Source: Alteromonas sp. RKMC-009 (GTDB lineage: Bacteria > Pseudomonadota > Gammaproteobacteria > Enterobacterales > Alteromonadaceae). Taken from it: DNA of 64,000 nucleotides. Made by a program: the position numbers and the translations under genes. The notes beneath the pieces were generated by a model. That model did no database searches, was not told where the DNA came from, and saw only the letters and a program-made list of their open reading frames with translations. How positions within the stretch are numbered: position 1 is the first letter of the stretch; every line of letters begins with the position of its first letter. Of this stretch, positions 53,332 to 63,084 are shown piece by piece. Location: contig NZ_CP031010.1 in NCBI RefSeq assembly GCF_003584565.2, forward strand, positions 682,001-746,000. Direction: 5' to 3'.

Positions 53332-54657
53332 TTCAGGTTCGGCCTGATTTTCTGATTCACCCACGTCCAGCCGGCCAGCTTTAATCGTGATTTCAAATAT
53401 CTTGCCGTGGTCATCTTCGAACTGACATAGTTTGGCGATCGTTGACTCGGTAAATACATGCCCTTCCGGCAAAATCAGAATATGGCTGTCGTTGTACAGG
53501 TTGGCCGCCAGCACCATGCCGGGGGTAAGCTCGTTGGCAGTAAACGTATTGTCTATGTGCTTAGGCAATCCGATTTCCTGTGATTCCAGCAGGATATCCA
53601 GATAAGTTGCGTCATAACGTGTGTTGCGGTGTTTCTTAAGTTCCTGCTTTGCTTCGTTCGGCGTCATGTGTTTTTCAGTCAGGCGTCCGGTGATTAACCG
53701 CCAGTAGTCGCGACTGATTGATAAAATACGGGCACCGTCAGGGATCTCTTTTGCCACCTTGTGATACAAACCGGAACCGTTCCAGTGTTCAAACTGTAAT
53801 TCGATAATGTCAGAAATCGGTTGCAGATGCTGGGCAGGTGCCAGGATGGTGGCCGCCTGTTTTGTTTGTGACAGAAAGTTCTTTTGTTGCTCGTAGTTCA
53901 GCTTGTTAAACGGAGGCGCATAATCCGCCGGTGTCAGCCCCAGACATCCCAGTTCACAAATTAAGCTGGCATAACGGATCAGTTTAATTTCCTCTGCGGG
54001 TAATCCGGCACGCTCTGCTAAAAGGGTCGCAAGCTCACTGACTTCAATGGCAAACTTGCCATCTATATCAGGGTTGATGCTGATCACATTGAATAACACC
54101 TGCTCAAGCGCCAGATTGTGTTTCTCAATGCGCTGAAGCGCCAGTTTGATTTGTTTAGTCCGCTTAATCACCGTTTGTTCGAGATTGGCATTAATGTCCT
54201 TAAGCTTTTTATTCTGCAGCCTTGTCAGTTTTTGCAGGCGGGCATTTTCATCCTTTAATTTAACCCGCTCCAACCCTTCTTCCAGGGTATTCATTAATTC
54301 CTGATTGTCCCAGGGCTTCTGAAGATAACGGTGGATTTTGCCCTGGTTAACGGCCTTTATGGTTGAATCGATGTCTGCGAAACCGGTGAGAACGACACGG
54401 AATGTGTCGGGATATAATTTGGCAACCTGTTCAAGCAATTCTGCACCTGACATATGCGGCATCTTCATGTCAGATACCACAACGTGAACCGTGTGGCTTT
54501 CCAGTAATTCAAGGGCTTTCTTGCCGCTCTCTGCCAGCAGCATGTTAATGTTCATTTTGAACAGGGCACGCTTCAGCGCCCGAAGAATATTCGGCTCATC
54601 ATCGACAAACAGAATCGTGTACTTCTTTTCCTCTTGAGTGGGCGTCTGCTCGCTCAT
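53323..54657 (-). CDS. Response regulator with degenerate HD-GYP-like output
   Basis: A 444-residue protein. The REC domain (about 13-130) has the acidic pair in LFVDDEPNIL, the phosphoacceptor Asp in VVVSDMKMPHMSG and the Lys in LQKPWDN. A coiled coil (about 135-175) leads to an HD-GYP-like domain (about 185-400) whose hallmark residues are altered: the HD of HDIGKIG is CELGCLG and the GYP region reads EHWNGSGLYHKVAKEIPDGARILSI. It is therefore unlikely to hydrolyse cyclic di-GMP, and may act by binding. It is encoded next to a kinase on the same strand. Confidence 0.8.
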   Translation of the reverse strand: MSEQTPTQEEKKYTILFVDDEPNILRALKRALFKMNINMLLAESGKKALELLESHTVHVVVSDMKMPHMSGAELLEQVAKLYPDTFRVVLTGFADIDSTIKAVNQGKIHRYLQKPWDNQELMNTLEEGLERVKLKDENARLQKLTRLQNKKLKDINANLEQTVIKRTKQIKLALQRIEKHNLALEQVLFNVISINPDIDGKFAIEVSELATLLAERAGLPAEEIKLIRYASLICELGCLGLTPADYAPPFNKLNYEQQKNFLSQTKQAATILAPAQHLQPISDIIELQFEHWNGSGLYHKVAKEIPDGARILSISRDYWRLITGRLTEKHMTPNEAKQELKKHRNTRYDATYLDILLESQEIGLPKHIDNTFTANELTPGMVLAANLYNDSHILILPEGHVFTESTIAKLCQFEDDHGKIFEITIKAGRLDVGESENQAEPESI

Positions 54658-54693
54658 GTATTCTCCTGTGAACCACGCTTGCTGCTGCCGGCT

Positions 54694-55632
54694 TTAGCAG
54701 TCTGATTCCGGCTCCTGCTCATCTTCCGGGCCGGTCGTCGGCAGACTTAATGTGAAGGTGCTGCCTACTCCTTCTTTACTGGCGACTTTCAGTTCGCCGC
54801 CATGTTCTTCGGCAATGCCAAATGAAATCGATAAACCCAGTCCGGTACCTTGCCCCTCAGGCTTGGTGGTGAAAAACGGATGAAACAATTTATCGAGGTG
54901 CTCCTGTTTAATTCCGGAGCCGGAATCAGTCACGCTGATATGAACATAGTCACCTTCATGCCATGACTTAACAATAATTTGCCCTTGTTTGCCGGTAGAT
55001 TCAATCGCCTGACCAGCGTTTATTAACAGGTTAGTAAAGATTTGAGTAATTTTCCCTACATTTATATACACCTTTGGTATATCTTCGAGACGTAATTCCT
55101 GCTGACAAATATATTTCAGTTTGTTATTTACCATACTCAATGTGGTACGCATGCACTGGTTAATATCAGACCACTGCCGGTCGTCAGAGTCTATGCGGGA
55201 GAATAACCGCAGCCCGCGCACAATTTCACTGACACGCTCCAACCCTTCGGCAGACTCATCTACCAGCGCCAGAATATCTTCGCTGATAAATTCGATATCG
55301 TGTTCTTCAATGGCACTGGCCAGTTTCGATTTAATCGTGTCCTGCTCAGTGTTTTCCGGACTTGCCAGCTTAAGAACCTGCGTCATCACTTCCTGATAAG
55401 CATGAACGTAATCAGCCAGAGTGGACAAGTTGCTGGAAACAAAACCTACCGGGTTATTAATCTCATGCGCAACGCCGGCGGCAAGTTGACCGACTGAGGC
55501 CATCTTTTCTGCTTGTAACAATTGTCGCTGGGCATCGCGGAGATCTTTTTGCAGGCTGTCTATCAACCTGTCTTTTTGCTCCAGTTCCAGCTGCAGTTGA
55601 TCTGCGCTTTTGCCATTTTCATGTTGTGTCAT
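54694..55632 (-). CDS. Soluble sensor histidine kinase with coiled-coil N-terminus
   Basis: A 312-residue kinase with no membrane helix. A coiled coil (about 10-45, LQLELEQKDRLIDSLQKDLRDAQRQL) precedes AEKMASVGQLAAGVAHEINNPVGF (His at about 61) and a HATPase domain (INAGQAIE, VTDSGSGI, GTGLGLSIS). The ATG at 55632 lies 1 bp after the stop of the upstream secreted-protein gene; a longer start at 55701 would overlap that gene. It is paired with the REC/HD-GYP-like gene 36 bp downstream. Confidence 0.87.
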   Translation of the reverse strand: MTQHENGKSADQLQLELEQKDRLIDSLQKDLRDAQRQLLQAEKMASVGQLAAGVAHEINNPVGFVSSNLSTLADYVHAYQEVMTQVLKLASPENTEQDTIKSKLASAIEEHDIEFISEDILALVDESAEGLERVSEIVRGLRLFSRIDSDDRQWSDINQCMRTTLSMVNNKLKYICQQELRLEDIPKVYINVGKITQIFTNLLINAGQAIESTGKQGQIIVKSWHEGDYVHISVTDSGSGIKQEHLDKLFHPFFTTKPEGQGTGLGLSISFGIAEEHGGELKVASKEGVGSTFTLSLPTTGPEDEQEPESDC

Positions 55633-55633
55633 G

Positions 55634-55999
55634 TTAGCCCGCACTGCGAAAGGTAAAGAATAAGCCCGGTGGCGAAGCCGGATATCCTGTCGGAACGTCA
55701 ATACGCGTCAGGGCAGGGGAGAGTAAATGTAATGCATCACAGATATGTGGTGCTTTTATCGGGTGTTTTACTTCTTTAACTACTACCATGCTTTGCCCGG
55801 ATTTTTGCCATCCATCATAAAAATAGCCGGGTATTTCCGATTTATGTAGTTTTGCAGTGTAAATCGCAGAAAAATCAGGTGTTGTGAGTTCTGTCACCGC
55901 TGTATCGTCATGCTCAGATGCCAGACAGGCACATGTCATCACGACAAACAGTACCGCACTTAACACCGGGGGATGCAAGAATACAGAACGTTTCACCAT
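55634..55999 (-). CDS. Secreted protein of unknown function, coupled to a histidine kinase gene
   Basis: A 121-residue protein with a signal peptide (about 1-27; hydrophobic PPVLSAVLFVVMTCACLAS). The Cys in CACLAS could instead be a lipoprotein site, but the lipobox is imperfect. No family recognised. It lies 1 bp before the kinase start and 26 bp after the HTH-REC gene, so all four genes (56586 down to 53323) look like one operon. A sensory or accessory role in the signalling pathway is inferred from that alone. Confidence 0.65.
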   Translation of the reverse strand: MVKRSVFLHPPVLSAVLFVVMTCACLASEHDDTAVTELTTPDFSAIYTAKLHKSEIPGYFYDGWQKSGQSMVVVKEVKHPIKAPHICDALHLLSPALTRIDVPTGYPASPPGLFFTFRSAG

Positions 56000-56025
56000 T
56001 GACAGACTCCTCAGGCAAACAGGGC

Positions 56026-56586
56026 TTACACCGTCATAAATTTATCTAACAGTTCTGTCAGATCATGATTAGAAAAAGGCTTCGAAAGTACCGCGTCAGC
56101 GCCAAGATCCAGTGCCCGTTCAAGGCTGTTGTCGTCAAGGGCAGAAATGACAATGATTTTCAGACGCTTGTATCTTGCCTGCTCACGGGTAAATTGAATA
56201 ACACTATAGCCGTCCATACCCGGCATGCTTAAATCCAGTGTCATCAGTCTCGGATTGTGCTGGCTGAGCATGACACCTGCCTGAAAGCCGCCGGTGGCGA
56301 TCATAGTGTCGTAGCCCGCACGCCTCGCTACGCGCTGGATTGACTTTGCTACAGGCAATTCGTCGTCTACAATCAAAATGCCGGGTGTTGCTTCTCCCTG
56401 CAATTGTGAGGGAACCGGCATATTGTGATGTTCGAGAAATTCAATAAAGTCGTCTACCAGTACACGATTGTTACCCCGCCCGGGTAACTTAAAACCCTTG
56501 AGTTTTCCGCTTTCAATCCAGCGGATGACGGTTCGGAGATTCACATCGCAATAAGATGCGATTTCGCCAGACGTTAACGTCTTCAT
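56026..56586 (-). CDS. Excisionase-type HTH / receiver protein
   Basis: A 186-residue protein that starts with an excisionase/MerR-like HTH (LTSGEIASYCDVNLRTVIRWIESGKLKGFKLPGRGNNRVLVDDFIEFL, about 4-52) and continues with a REC domain (about 68-185: ILIVDDELPVAKS, phosphoacceptor Asp in LMTLDLSMPGMDGYS, Lys in LSKPFS). The HTH precedes the receiver, the reverse of most response regulators. First gene of the kinase operon. Confidence 0.85.
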   Translation of the reverse strand: MKTLTSGEIASYCDVNLRTVIRWIESGKLKGFKLPGRGNNRVLVDDFIEFLEHHNMPVPSQLQGEATPGILIVDDELPVAKSIQRVARRAGYDTMIATGGFQAGVMLSQHNPRLMTLDLSMPGMDGYSVIQFTREQARYKRLKIIVISALDDNSLERALDLGADAVLSKPFSNHDLTELLDKFMTV

Positions 56587-56946
56587 AAAGTATTGCTCCG
56601 CAAGATGCTCAAATAATGACCTTTCTATTTATAGCACTGAAAATTTAAAGTGACAATAAAGACTAAAGTATAGTAAATGACATTTGTGACAATTGGTGTA
56701 ATTGTTGTATTTTTAAATTACTGAAAATAATGAAGTTTGTATTTTCAGGATCACAGAAAACTTACTTCTGTGTAATTATTATACCAATTTATAAGTGTGT
56801 ACTTATACAAGATACGGTAAAAAGGAATGGTATCGTATAATTATAACTAAAAGCAGCACTGCCACGTGTCTGCGTTTTGCTTTAAACACACGGGTACATG
56901 CAATGCGTGTACTCCGGGTCCCCGGCCCCCGTTAATGAGGTATTTC
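56587..56946. other. Divergent AT-rich promoter region of the signalling genes
   Basis: A 360-bp region between the HTH-REC operon and the REC-EAL gene. It holds the dyads ATAAGT-GTGT-ACTTAT (56791-56806) and GATAC..GTATC (56811-56835). It is much more AT-rich than its surroundings. No gene was seen. Confidence 0.5.
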
Positions 56947-58650
56947 ATGTCTGGTTCTAATGCTGCTGTAACGAGGTTGAACAAACTGGAGCTGCTGATT
57001 GTTGATGATGAACCTGCGGTGTTGAGTTCAATCAAACGGGCTATCCGCCCTTCAGGTTATGTCGTTCACACGGCTCAAAACGGCAAGGAAGCCATGAAGG
57101 TACTGGCGAACAGTAATATCGCCGTGGTGCTCACAGATCACAGAATGCCCGGTATGACCGGTGCGGAATTGCTGAAATATATCAATCAGTTTTATCCGCA
57201 AACCATCACGCTGATGCTGAGCGGAGAAAGCAATTTTGATATGGCGGTGGGGTTGCTGAACAACGGACTGGCGAATAAATATCTTACCAAGCCATGGAAT
57301 GCCGGACAGCTCATCAACGAAATCGATCAGGCATTTGAGTATTTTAAGGGGCGCCGGAATCATGGCTGGCAACGACGGATCGCAGAACTCACTCGTCAGG
57401 TCGATGATGCCGGTGAGCCTCAGATAGCGCCCAATGTGGTCAGTATTGATGCCAATGCGGCGCTTATCGCGGTGAAGCTGGTGAATATGGATGACGTTTC
57501 CTACAGTCATGGTGAAGATACTATGGCCGCGCTGGTCAGTGAGGTCGGGCAGCTTATTGAAGATGCTGTTGATGGTAACTGTCATGTACGTTGTGATGAA
57601 TTCGGATTGTTCTCCTTTCAGATGCGTGAAACCAATGAAGAAGAACTTGAGTCCTGGTGTGCTATGTTGCGCCGGAAACTGCAGCGCACATACAGCATTG
57701 ATAAGCGGGCAGTGTATTGCCAGGTGGGCGTTGGCTTCCGGGTACTCGGGAAATCGCCGGTAGATTACAACACACTGATAAAGAACCTTGAGCTTACCAT
57801 TTTACGGGAGATGCACTCCAGCCACGTGTCCAATCTCGACGATGGCACCATTGAGCGTTATCAGCGTCAGCAATTTATTCGCGCTGATGTGCAGAATGGT
57901 CTCGACAATAATCAGTTTAAACTGGCTTTTCAGCCCAAAGTAACATTGAAGAACGGGCTGGTGGAAGGCGCTGAAGTGTTGCTGCGCTGGCAGCATCATC
58001 ATCTTGGCTGGGTGCCGCCTGCAGAGTTTGTCCGTCTGGCTGAACTCGACGGTCAGATTGAAGCGATTGGCGAGTGGGTGTTGCGCCAGAGTGTACGTAG
58101 TGCCTCTGAATTGATGCGTTTCAGCCCTGATATCAAGCGTATTTCCATGAACGTGTCGGCCAAACAGCTGCAAAACCACCGGATCGTACAAATCTTAAAA
58201 GACGAAATTGAGCGCTATTCGGTAGACCCCGCATGCCTGGAATTGGAAATTACGGAAACCGCTATTGCTACCAACTGTGATTACGTGAATGGCCTGCTCT
58301 GGCAATTAAAGTTGCTGGGAGTCAAAATCGCCATCGATGATTTTGGTGCCGGTTTTACTTCTATGTCGTACCTCGCGAAACTGCCTGTGGACGTACTGAA
58401 GTTAGACAAATCGCTGGTGGACAATATCGATTACGAGGTCAATAAGCGGGAACTGGTGAAAAGCCTCATTGAAACCTGCCAGCGTCTGAATATCGAGACC
58501 ATCGCAGAAGGGGTTGAAACTGAGCAGGTGCTCCGGATCCTGCAAACTATCGGGTGTGACCAGGTGCAGGGCTTTTACTTCAGCAAGGCAGTACCGAGAA
58601 ATGAGCTGGAAAAAGTGGTGATTACCCAACCATTTGTGTCAATGATGTAA
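56947..58650 (+). CDS. Response regulator with degenerate GGDEF and EAL domains
   Basis: A 567-residue REC-GGDEF-EAL protein. REC (about 15-130): LLIVDDEPAVLSS, Asp in VVLTDHRMPGMTG, Lys in YLTKPWN. The GGDEF site is replaced by VRCDEFG, so no cyclase activity is expected. The EAL domain (about 320-560) keeps EVLLRWQHH, the acidic LELEITETAIA, DDFGAGFTSMSYL and the LKLDKSLV Lys, so it is probably an active cyclic di-GMP phosphodiesterase. The start at 56947 has GAGGT upstream. Confidence 0.88.
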   Translation: MSGSNAAVTRLNKLELLIVDDEPAVLSSIKRAIRPSGYVVHTAQNGKEAMKVLANSNIAVVLTDHRMPGMTGAELLKYINQFYPQTITLMLSGESNFDMAVGLLNNGLANKYLTKPWNAGQLINEIDQAFEYFKGRRNHGWQRRIAELTRQVDDAGEPQIAPNVVSIDANAALIAVKLVNMDDVSYSHGEDTMAALVSEVGQLIEDAVDGNCHVRCDEFGLFSFQMRETNEEELESWCAMLRRKLQRTYSIDKRAVYCQVGVGFRVLGKSPVDYNTLIKNLELTILREMHSSHVSNLDDGTIERYQRQQFIRADVQNGLDNNQFKLAFQPKVTLKNGLVEGAEVLLRWQHHHLGWVPPAEFVRLAELDGQIEAIGEWVLRQSVRSASELMRFSPDIKRISMNVSAKQLQNHRIVQILKDEIERYSVDPACLELEITETAIATNCDYVNGLLWQLKLLGVKIAIDDFGAGFTSMSYLAKLPVDVLKLDKSLVDNIDYEVNKRELVKSLIETCQRLNIETIAEGVETEQVLRILQTIGCDQVQGFYFSKAVPRNELEKVVITQPFVSMM

Positions 58651-58791
58651 CTGCGCTTGTTTTTGTGTTGTGTGATCCCAACATCTGAGTAAATGTTATT
58701 AAGTGAAGCAGGCAGTCTGTGCGGTTGCCTGCTGTGACACTTAGCCACCATAATCAAAGTCACATGACATCAGATAACAAGCGAGATCATT

Positions 58792-60828
58792 ATGACTACC
58801 CCTGCTATTGAGCAAGTTGACGGGCTGCCGCTTTTTTCCGGTATCGTTCCGCAAGATATTAAGCCGGCGATTGAAAAAGCCATCGAACATTGTAAAGCCA
58901 CCATCGACGAAGTGGTGGAAAGTAACGATTTTAGCTATGCCAACGTGGTGGCAAAAATTGAAGAGGCTGATGACCGCCTGGGGAAAATGTGGTCACCGGT
59001 CTCCCACATGAACTCTGTGGTCAGCAGTGATGAACTGCGGGAAGCCCACGATGCCTGTTTGCCTTTGTTGTCTGAATACGGCACCTGGGTTGGTCAGCAC
59101 GAAGGCCTGTTTAATGCCTATAAATCTCTTAAAGAAAGTGACGAATTTGCCGGCCTCGATGAACAGCGTAAGAAGCTGATTGATAATACCATCCGTGACT
59201 TTACCTTATCCGGTGTCGCCCTGCCGCCTGAAGAGAAAAAACGCTTTGCTGCCATTCAGGCCCGCTTAAGCGAGCTTTCTTCTACGTTCAGTAATAATGT
59301 GATGGACGCCACCATGGGCTGGTCGAAACATGTTACCGATGAGTCAGAGCTGGCGGGCTTACCTGAATCCGCACTTGCTGCGGCAGAGCAGGCAGCCCAT
59401 CAGAAAGATCTGCAGGGCTGGTTGTTCACACTGGATATACCCTCTTATCTGCCTGTCATGATGTATGCCGACAATGCTGCCCTGCGGGAAGAAATGTACC
59501 GCGCCTATACGACCCGTGCGTCAGAGCAGGGGCCAAATGGTGGCCAGTGGGATAACACAGCCATCATTCAGGAGACTCTGTCCCTGCGTACTGAAATTGC
59601 AAAACTGCTCGGGTTCAGCAGCTATGCGGAGCGGTCTCTGGCAACAAAAATGGCCCAATCTACCGATCAGGTAACAGGATTTCTGGAAGATCTCGCGGCA
59701 AAATCACGTCCGCAGGCACAGGAAGAACTGGAGGAAGTCAAAGCGTTTGCTAAATCCGGTTTCGGAATTACGTCACTGAACGCCTGGGATTTACCTTACT
59801 ACAGTGAAAAACTGAAGCAGGAAAAATACACCATTTCTGATGAAATGCTGCGCCCTTATTTCCCCGAAGACAAAGTGTTGCATGGTCTGTTCCGCGTTGT
59901 GCATCAGCTCTATGGTTTGACGATTGTTGAGCAGCCGGGAATCGATGTATGGCACGACGATGTACGCTACTTCACGATTACTGATGACGCGGATGTGATG
60001 CGGGGCAGTTTCTATCTTGATTTATATGCCCGTGCTAAAAAGCGTGGCGGCGCATGGATGGATGAATGTCGTGTACGCCGTTACAGAGAGGATGGTGAGC
60101 TGCAATTACCGGTCGCGTATCTGACCTGTAATTTTAATGGCCCTGTGGGCGGCAAACCGGCATTGTTCACCCATGACGAAGTGGTTACCTTATTCCACGA
60201 GTTTGGTCACGGCATACATCATATGCTGACTAAAATGTCTGTCGCCGGGGTTTCCGGTATCAATGGCGTGCCCTGGGATGCCGTAGAGCTGCCAAGCCAG
60301 TTCCTTGAAAACTGGTGCTGGGAAGAAGAGGCGTTAACCTTTATTTCCGGTCACTATGAAACCGGTGAGCCGTTACCCGATGAACTGCTGGATAAAATGC
60401 TGGCAGCCAGAGATTATCACTCTGCCATGCAGATGGTGCGTCAGCTTGAATTCAGTTTATTTGATTTCAAAATCCATCAGCAGGATGGTGCAACTGTGGA
60501 TGTTCAGGGGGTACTCGACAGCGTGCGCGGGCAGGTTGCCGTGGTCACACCGCCTTCATTCAATCGTTTCCAGCACAGCTTCGGTCATATATTTGCCGGT
60601 GGCTACGCAGCAGGTTATTACAGCTACAAGTGGGCTGAAGTACTGTCTGCTGACGCATTCAGCAGGTTCGAAGAAGACGGTATCTTTAACCGTGATACAG
60701 GCAAAGCGTTTTTAGAGAACATCCTTGAGATGGGCGGCAGTAAAGAGCCCATGGAACTTTTCGTTGCGTTCCGGGGCCGTGAGCCTCAGGTAGATGCATT
60801 GCTTCGTCACTCGGGGATCAGAACCTGA
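58792..60828 (+). CDS. prlC: Oligopeptidase A (M3 family metallopeptidase)
   Basis: It degrades peptides, including cleaved signal peptides, in the cytoplasm. The 678-residue protein matches PrlC length and has the zinc site HEFGHGIHHML (about 466-476) with the downstream Glu in ENWCWEEEAL, and FNRFQHSFGHIFAGGYAAGYYSY near the end, the substrate-binding His/Tyr region of M3 peptidases. Its stop overlaps the next gene's start by one base. Confidence 0.95.
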   Translation: MTTPAIEQVDGLPLFSGIVPQDIKPAIEKAIEHCKATIDEVVESNDFSYANVVAKIEEADDRLGKMWSPVSHMNSVVSSDELREAHDACLPLLSEYGTWVGQHEGLFNAYKSLKESDEFAGLDEQRKKLIDNTIRDFTLSGVALPPEEKKRFAAIQARLSELSSTFSNNVMDATMGWSKHVTDESELAGLPESALAAAEQAAHQKDLQGWLFTLDIPSYLPVMMYADNAALREEMYRAYTTRASEQGPNGGQWDNTAIIQETLSLRTEIAKLLGFSSYAERSLATKMAQSTDQVTGFLEDLAAKSRPQAQEELEEVKAFAKSGFGITSLNAWDLPYYSEKLKQEKYTISDEMLRPYFPEDKVLHGLFRVVHQLYGLTIVEQPGIDVWHDDVRYFTITDDADVMRGSFYLDLYARAKKRGGAWMDECRVRRYREDGELQLPVAYLTCNFNGPVGGKPALFTHDEVVTLFHEFGHGIHHMLTKMSVAGVSGINGVPWDAVELPSQFLENWCWEEEALTFISGHYETGEPLPDELLDKMLAARDYHSAMQMVRQLEFSLFDFKIHQQDGATVDVQGVLDSVRGQVAVVTPPSFNRFQHSFGHIFAGGYAAGYYSYKWAEVLSADAFSRFEEDGIFNRDTGKAFLENILEMGGSKEPMELFVAFRGREPQVDALLRHSGIRT

Positions 60829-61514
60829 TGGCTGCCGAACCGTTTTCAGAGATTCAAAAACGGGCGGCACAGAGAAAGGGCGGCGCTGCCGCCCTTTCTC
60901 ATTTAGTCAGTCAGCCTTTATCAGTAAAAGATGTAGCAGCCATTCCTGATGACCGTTTTTTAGCGGCAATGACAAAGAAAGTATTTCAGTCCGGATTCGT
61001 GTGGCGGGTTATCGAAGCCAAATGGCCGGATTTTGAAACCGTTTTCTTTGGCTTTGATATTGAGAAAGTGTTGCTTATGCCCGATGAAATGCTTGAGCAG
61101 AAAGCCACTGACAAACGCATTGTGCGCAATTACAAAAAAGTCATGACTGTACGTGACAATGCCATGATGATTCAGGACATCAAACATGATCATGGTAGTT
61201 TCGGTGAATTTGTTGCCGGTTTCGGTCCTGAACGTATTACTGAGCTCTGGTTGTATCTGAAAAAGCACGGCGCCCGGCTGGGCGGCAATACCGGACCTTA
61301 CACGCTACGTGCGCTGGGCGTTGATACCTTTTTGTTTTCCCGTGACGTGGAAGATTACCTGCGCAAGCACGAAATCATCGACGGTTCACTGACCAGCCAG
61401 AAGTCGTTGAAAGCTGCAAACGCCTGTTTTGCTCAATGGCAGCAGGAAAGCGGGTTATCGCTGCAGGAAATCAGCCAGACATTGTCACTTAGCTGGGGCC
61501 CCAACGGAAATTAA
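60828..61514 (+). CDS. DNA-3-methyladenine glycosylase I-family protein
   Basis: A 228-residue protein matching the Tag family (about 187 residues in E. coli) with a longer N-terminus: FQSGFVWRVIEAKWPDFETVFFGFDIEKV corresponds to the conserved WxxIxxKWPxFxxAF region and NYKKVMTVRDNA follows. It overlaps the prlC stop (TGATGG). Some members of this branch lack the four Cys/His zinc ligands of Tag, and I do not see them clearly here, so the activity is probable and not certain. Confidence 0.75.
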   Translation: MAAEPFSEIQKRAAQRKGGAAALSHLVSQPLSVKDVAAIPDDRFLAAMTKKVFQSGFVWRVIEAKWPDFETVFFGFDIEKVLLMPDEMLEQKATDKRIVRNYKKVMTVRDNAMMIQDIKHDHGSFGEFVAGFGPERITELWLYLKKHGARLGGNTGPYTLRALGVDTFLFSRDVEDYLRKHEIIDGSLTSQKSLKAANACFAQWQQESGLSLQEISQTLSLSWGPNGN

Positions 61515-61637
61515 TGTTCACCGTCAGGAGAACACTGCAAAGTTTGATCTAAATAAGCGTAGCGGCGGCAAACCACTGTCGTTCGTTACCGCTTTTGGGT
61601 ACACTTCTTCACACTGAAATTTAAAGACAGGACAGCC

Positions 61638-62420
61638 ATGAGCGATAATACGGCGAGCAGGGCAGATACCGCTGCGGAAACATCCACTACCCATTTTGGC
61701 TATAAGCAGGTTGATAAAACACAGAAGGCATCGTTAGTTGCCAATGTTTTCGATTCTGTGGCAGCTAAATACGACGTGATGAATGATTTAATGTCGTTAG
61801 GTATTCACCGTTTGTGGAAGCGCCACGCTATTGACTGTTCAGGCGTCCGCACAGGGCATAAAGTGCTGGATATCGCCGGTGGTACCGGTGATTTGACAGC
61901 TAAGTTTTCACGACTTGTAGGCCCCACAGGTCAGGTCACTCTGGCAGATATCAACCTGTCTATGCTGAAAGTTGGCCGTGACAAATTACGTGACCGGGGT
62001 CTGGTCAACAATATCGATTATGTGCAGGCCGACGCCGAAGCATTGCCGTTTCCTGATAACACCTTTGATGTGGTGACCATGGCATTCGGTTTACGTAACG
62101 TGACGGAAAAACAGAACGCCCTGAATTCCATTTACCGCGTGTTAAAACCGGGGGGCCGGTTACTGGTGCTTGAGTTTTCTAAGCCCACCACTGAGCAGCT
62201 CAGTAAACTGTACGATATGTACTCCTTTCACATTCTTCCTAAAATGGGCCAGCTTGTGGCCAATGATGCAGAAAGCTATCAGTATCTGGCAGAAAGCATC
62301 CGCATGCATCCGGATCAGGAGACATTGAAAGGCATGTTTGAGCAAGCAGGTTTCGAACAGTGTGACTATCAGAATCTGACCGGCGGCATTGTGGCGTTAC
62401 ACCGGGGATTCAAGTTTTAA
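61638..62420 (+). CDS. ubiE: Ubiquinone/menaquinone biosynthesis C-methyltransferase UbiE
   Basis: It methylates the ring carbon in ubiquinone and menaquinone synthesis using S-adenosylmethionine. The 260-residue protein has THFGYKQVD, the SAM motif [12 protein letters not shown] (about 78-89), and [11 protein letters not shown], the UbiE signature. It starts the ubiE-ubiJ-ubiB cluster; its stop (TAATG) overlaps the ubiJ start. Confidence 0.97.
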   Translation: MSDNTASRADTAAETSTTHFGYKQVDKTQKASLVANVFDSVAAKYDVMNDLMSLGIHRLWKRHAIDCSGVRTGHKVLDIAGGTGDLTAKFSRLVGPTGQVTLADINLSMLKVGRDKLRDRGLVNNIDYVQADAEALPFPDNTFDVVTMAFGLRNVTEKQNALNSIYRVLKPGGRLLVLEFSKPTTEQLSKLYDMYSFHILPKMGQLVANDAESYQYLAESIRMHPDQETLKGMFEQAGFEQCDYQNLTGGIVALHRGFKF

Positions 62421-63064
62421 TGCCTGCCATTGCACTGGTTACGGCCGCTGTTGAAACGGCTCTTAACCGCCTGCTGACGCTGGATAAGCATGCTGCAGAA
62501 CGTTTAAAGCCTCTGAACGGTCAGCGGCTTACCGTATTCGTTACCGGCACGCCGGTAGCGTTGTCGCTGGTGTTCTCTCATCGCATCGACGTGCTTGGTG
62601 AAAACGGTACATTTGATGATGTGGTCGCGCAACTGGATAAGCATACCTGTTGCGTCCGTGCCGGACTGGATGTTTTACCGGAGCTGAAACAAAGCAGCAA
62701 AATTACCAGCCTTATTCAGGCCGGCAAATTGTCGGTTGAGGGCGAACTTAGTATTGCCCAGCAGGCCAGTGCTTTGTTTCAGCAACTGAACATCGACTGG
62801 GAGGAAATCGCATCAGGGTTCGTGGGTGATGTGCCGGCACATTCAGCGTTTGCGTTATTAACGAAGGCCCGGCAATCTGCCACGCAATTTTTAAACAACG
62901 CGAAAGCTGGCCTCAGCAATGCTCTGACCGAAGAGAAAGATATCGCTGTGCCCCGTATAGCGGTTACCTGGTATGCTGATCAGGTCTCGGAACTCAGAGA
63001 CGATGTGGCCCGTTTTGAAGCCCGGCTGTCAAAACTGGAACAAAACCCTCCTTCTAACGGATAA
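62420..63064 (+). CDS. ubiJ: Ubiquinone biosynthesis accessory factor UbiJ (SCP2 domain)
   Basis: A lipid-binding scaffold protein of the soluble Ubi complex. The 214-residue product has an SCP2-like N-terminal region (about 10-110), [29 protein letters not shown] in the middle, and a C-terminal coiled coil ([17 protein letters not shown]). It lies between ubiE and ubiB, its conserved place. Confidence 0.93.
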   Translation: MPAIALVTAAVETALNRLLTLDKHAAERLKPLNGQRLTVFVTGTPVALSLVFSHRIDVLGENGTFDDVVAQLDKHTCCVRAGLDVLPELKQSSKITSLIQAGKLSVEGELSIAQQASALFQQLNIDWEEIASGFVGDVPAHSAFALLTKARQSATQFLNNAKAGLSNALTEEKDIAVPRIAVTWYADQVSELRDDVARFEARLSKLEQNPPSNG

Positions 63065-63084
63065 AGCCTGAACCGGATTTTTTC

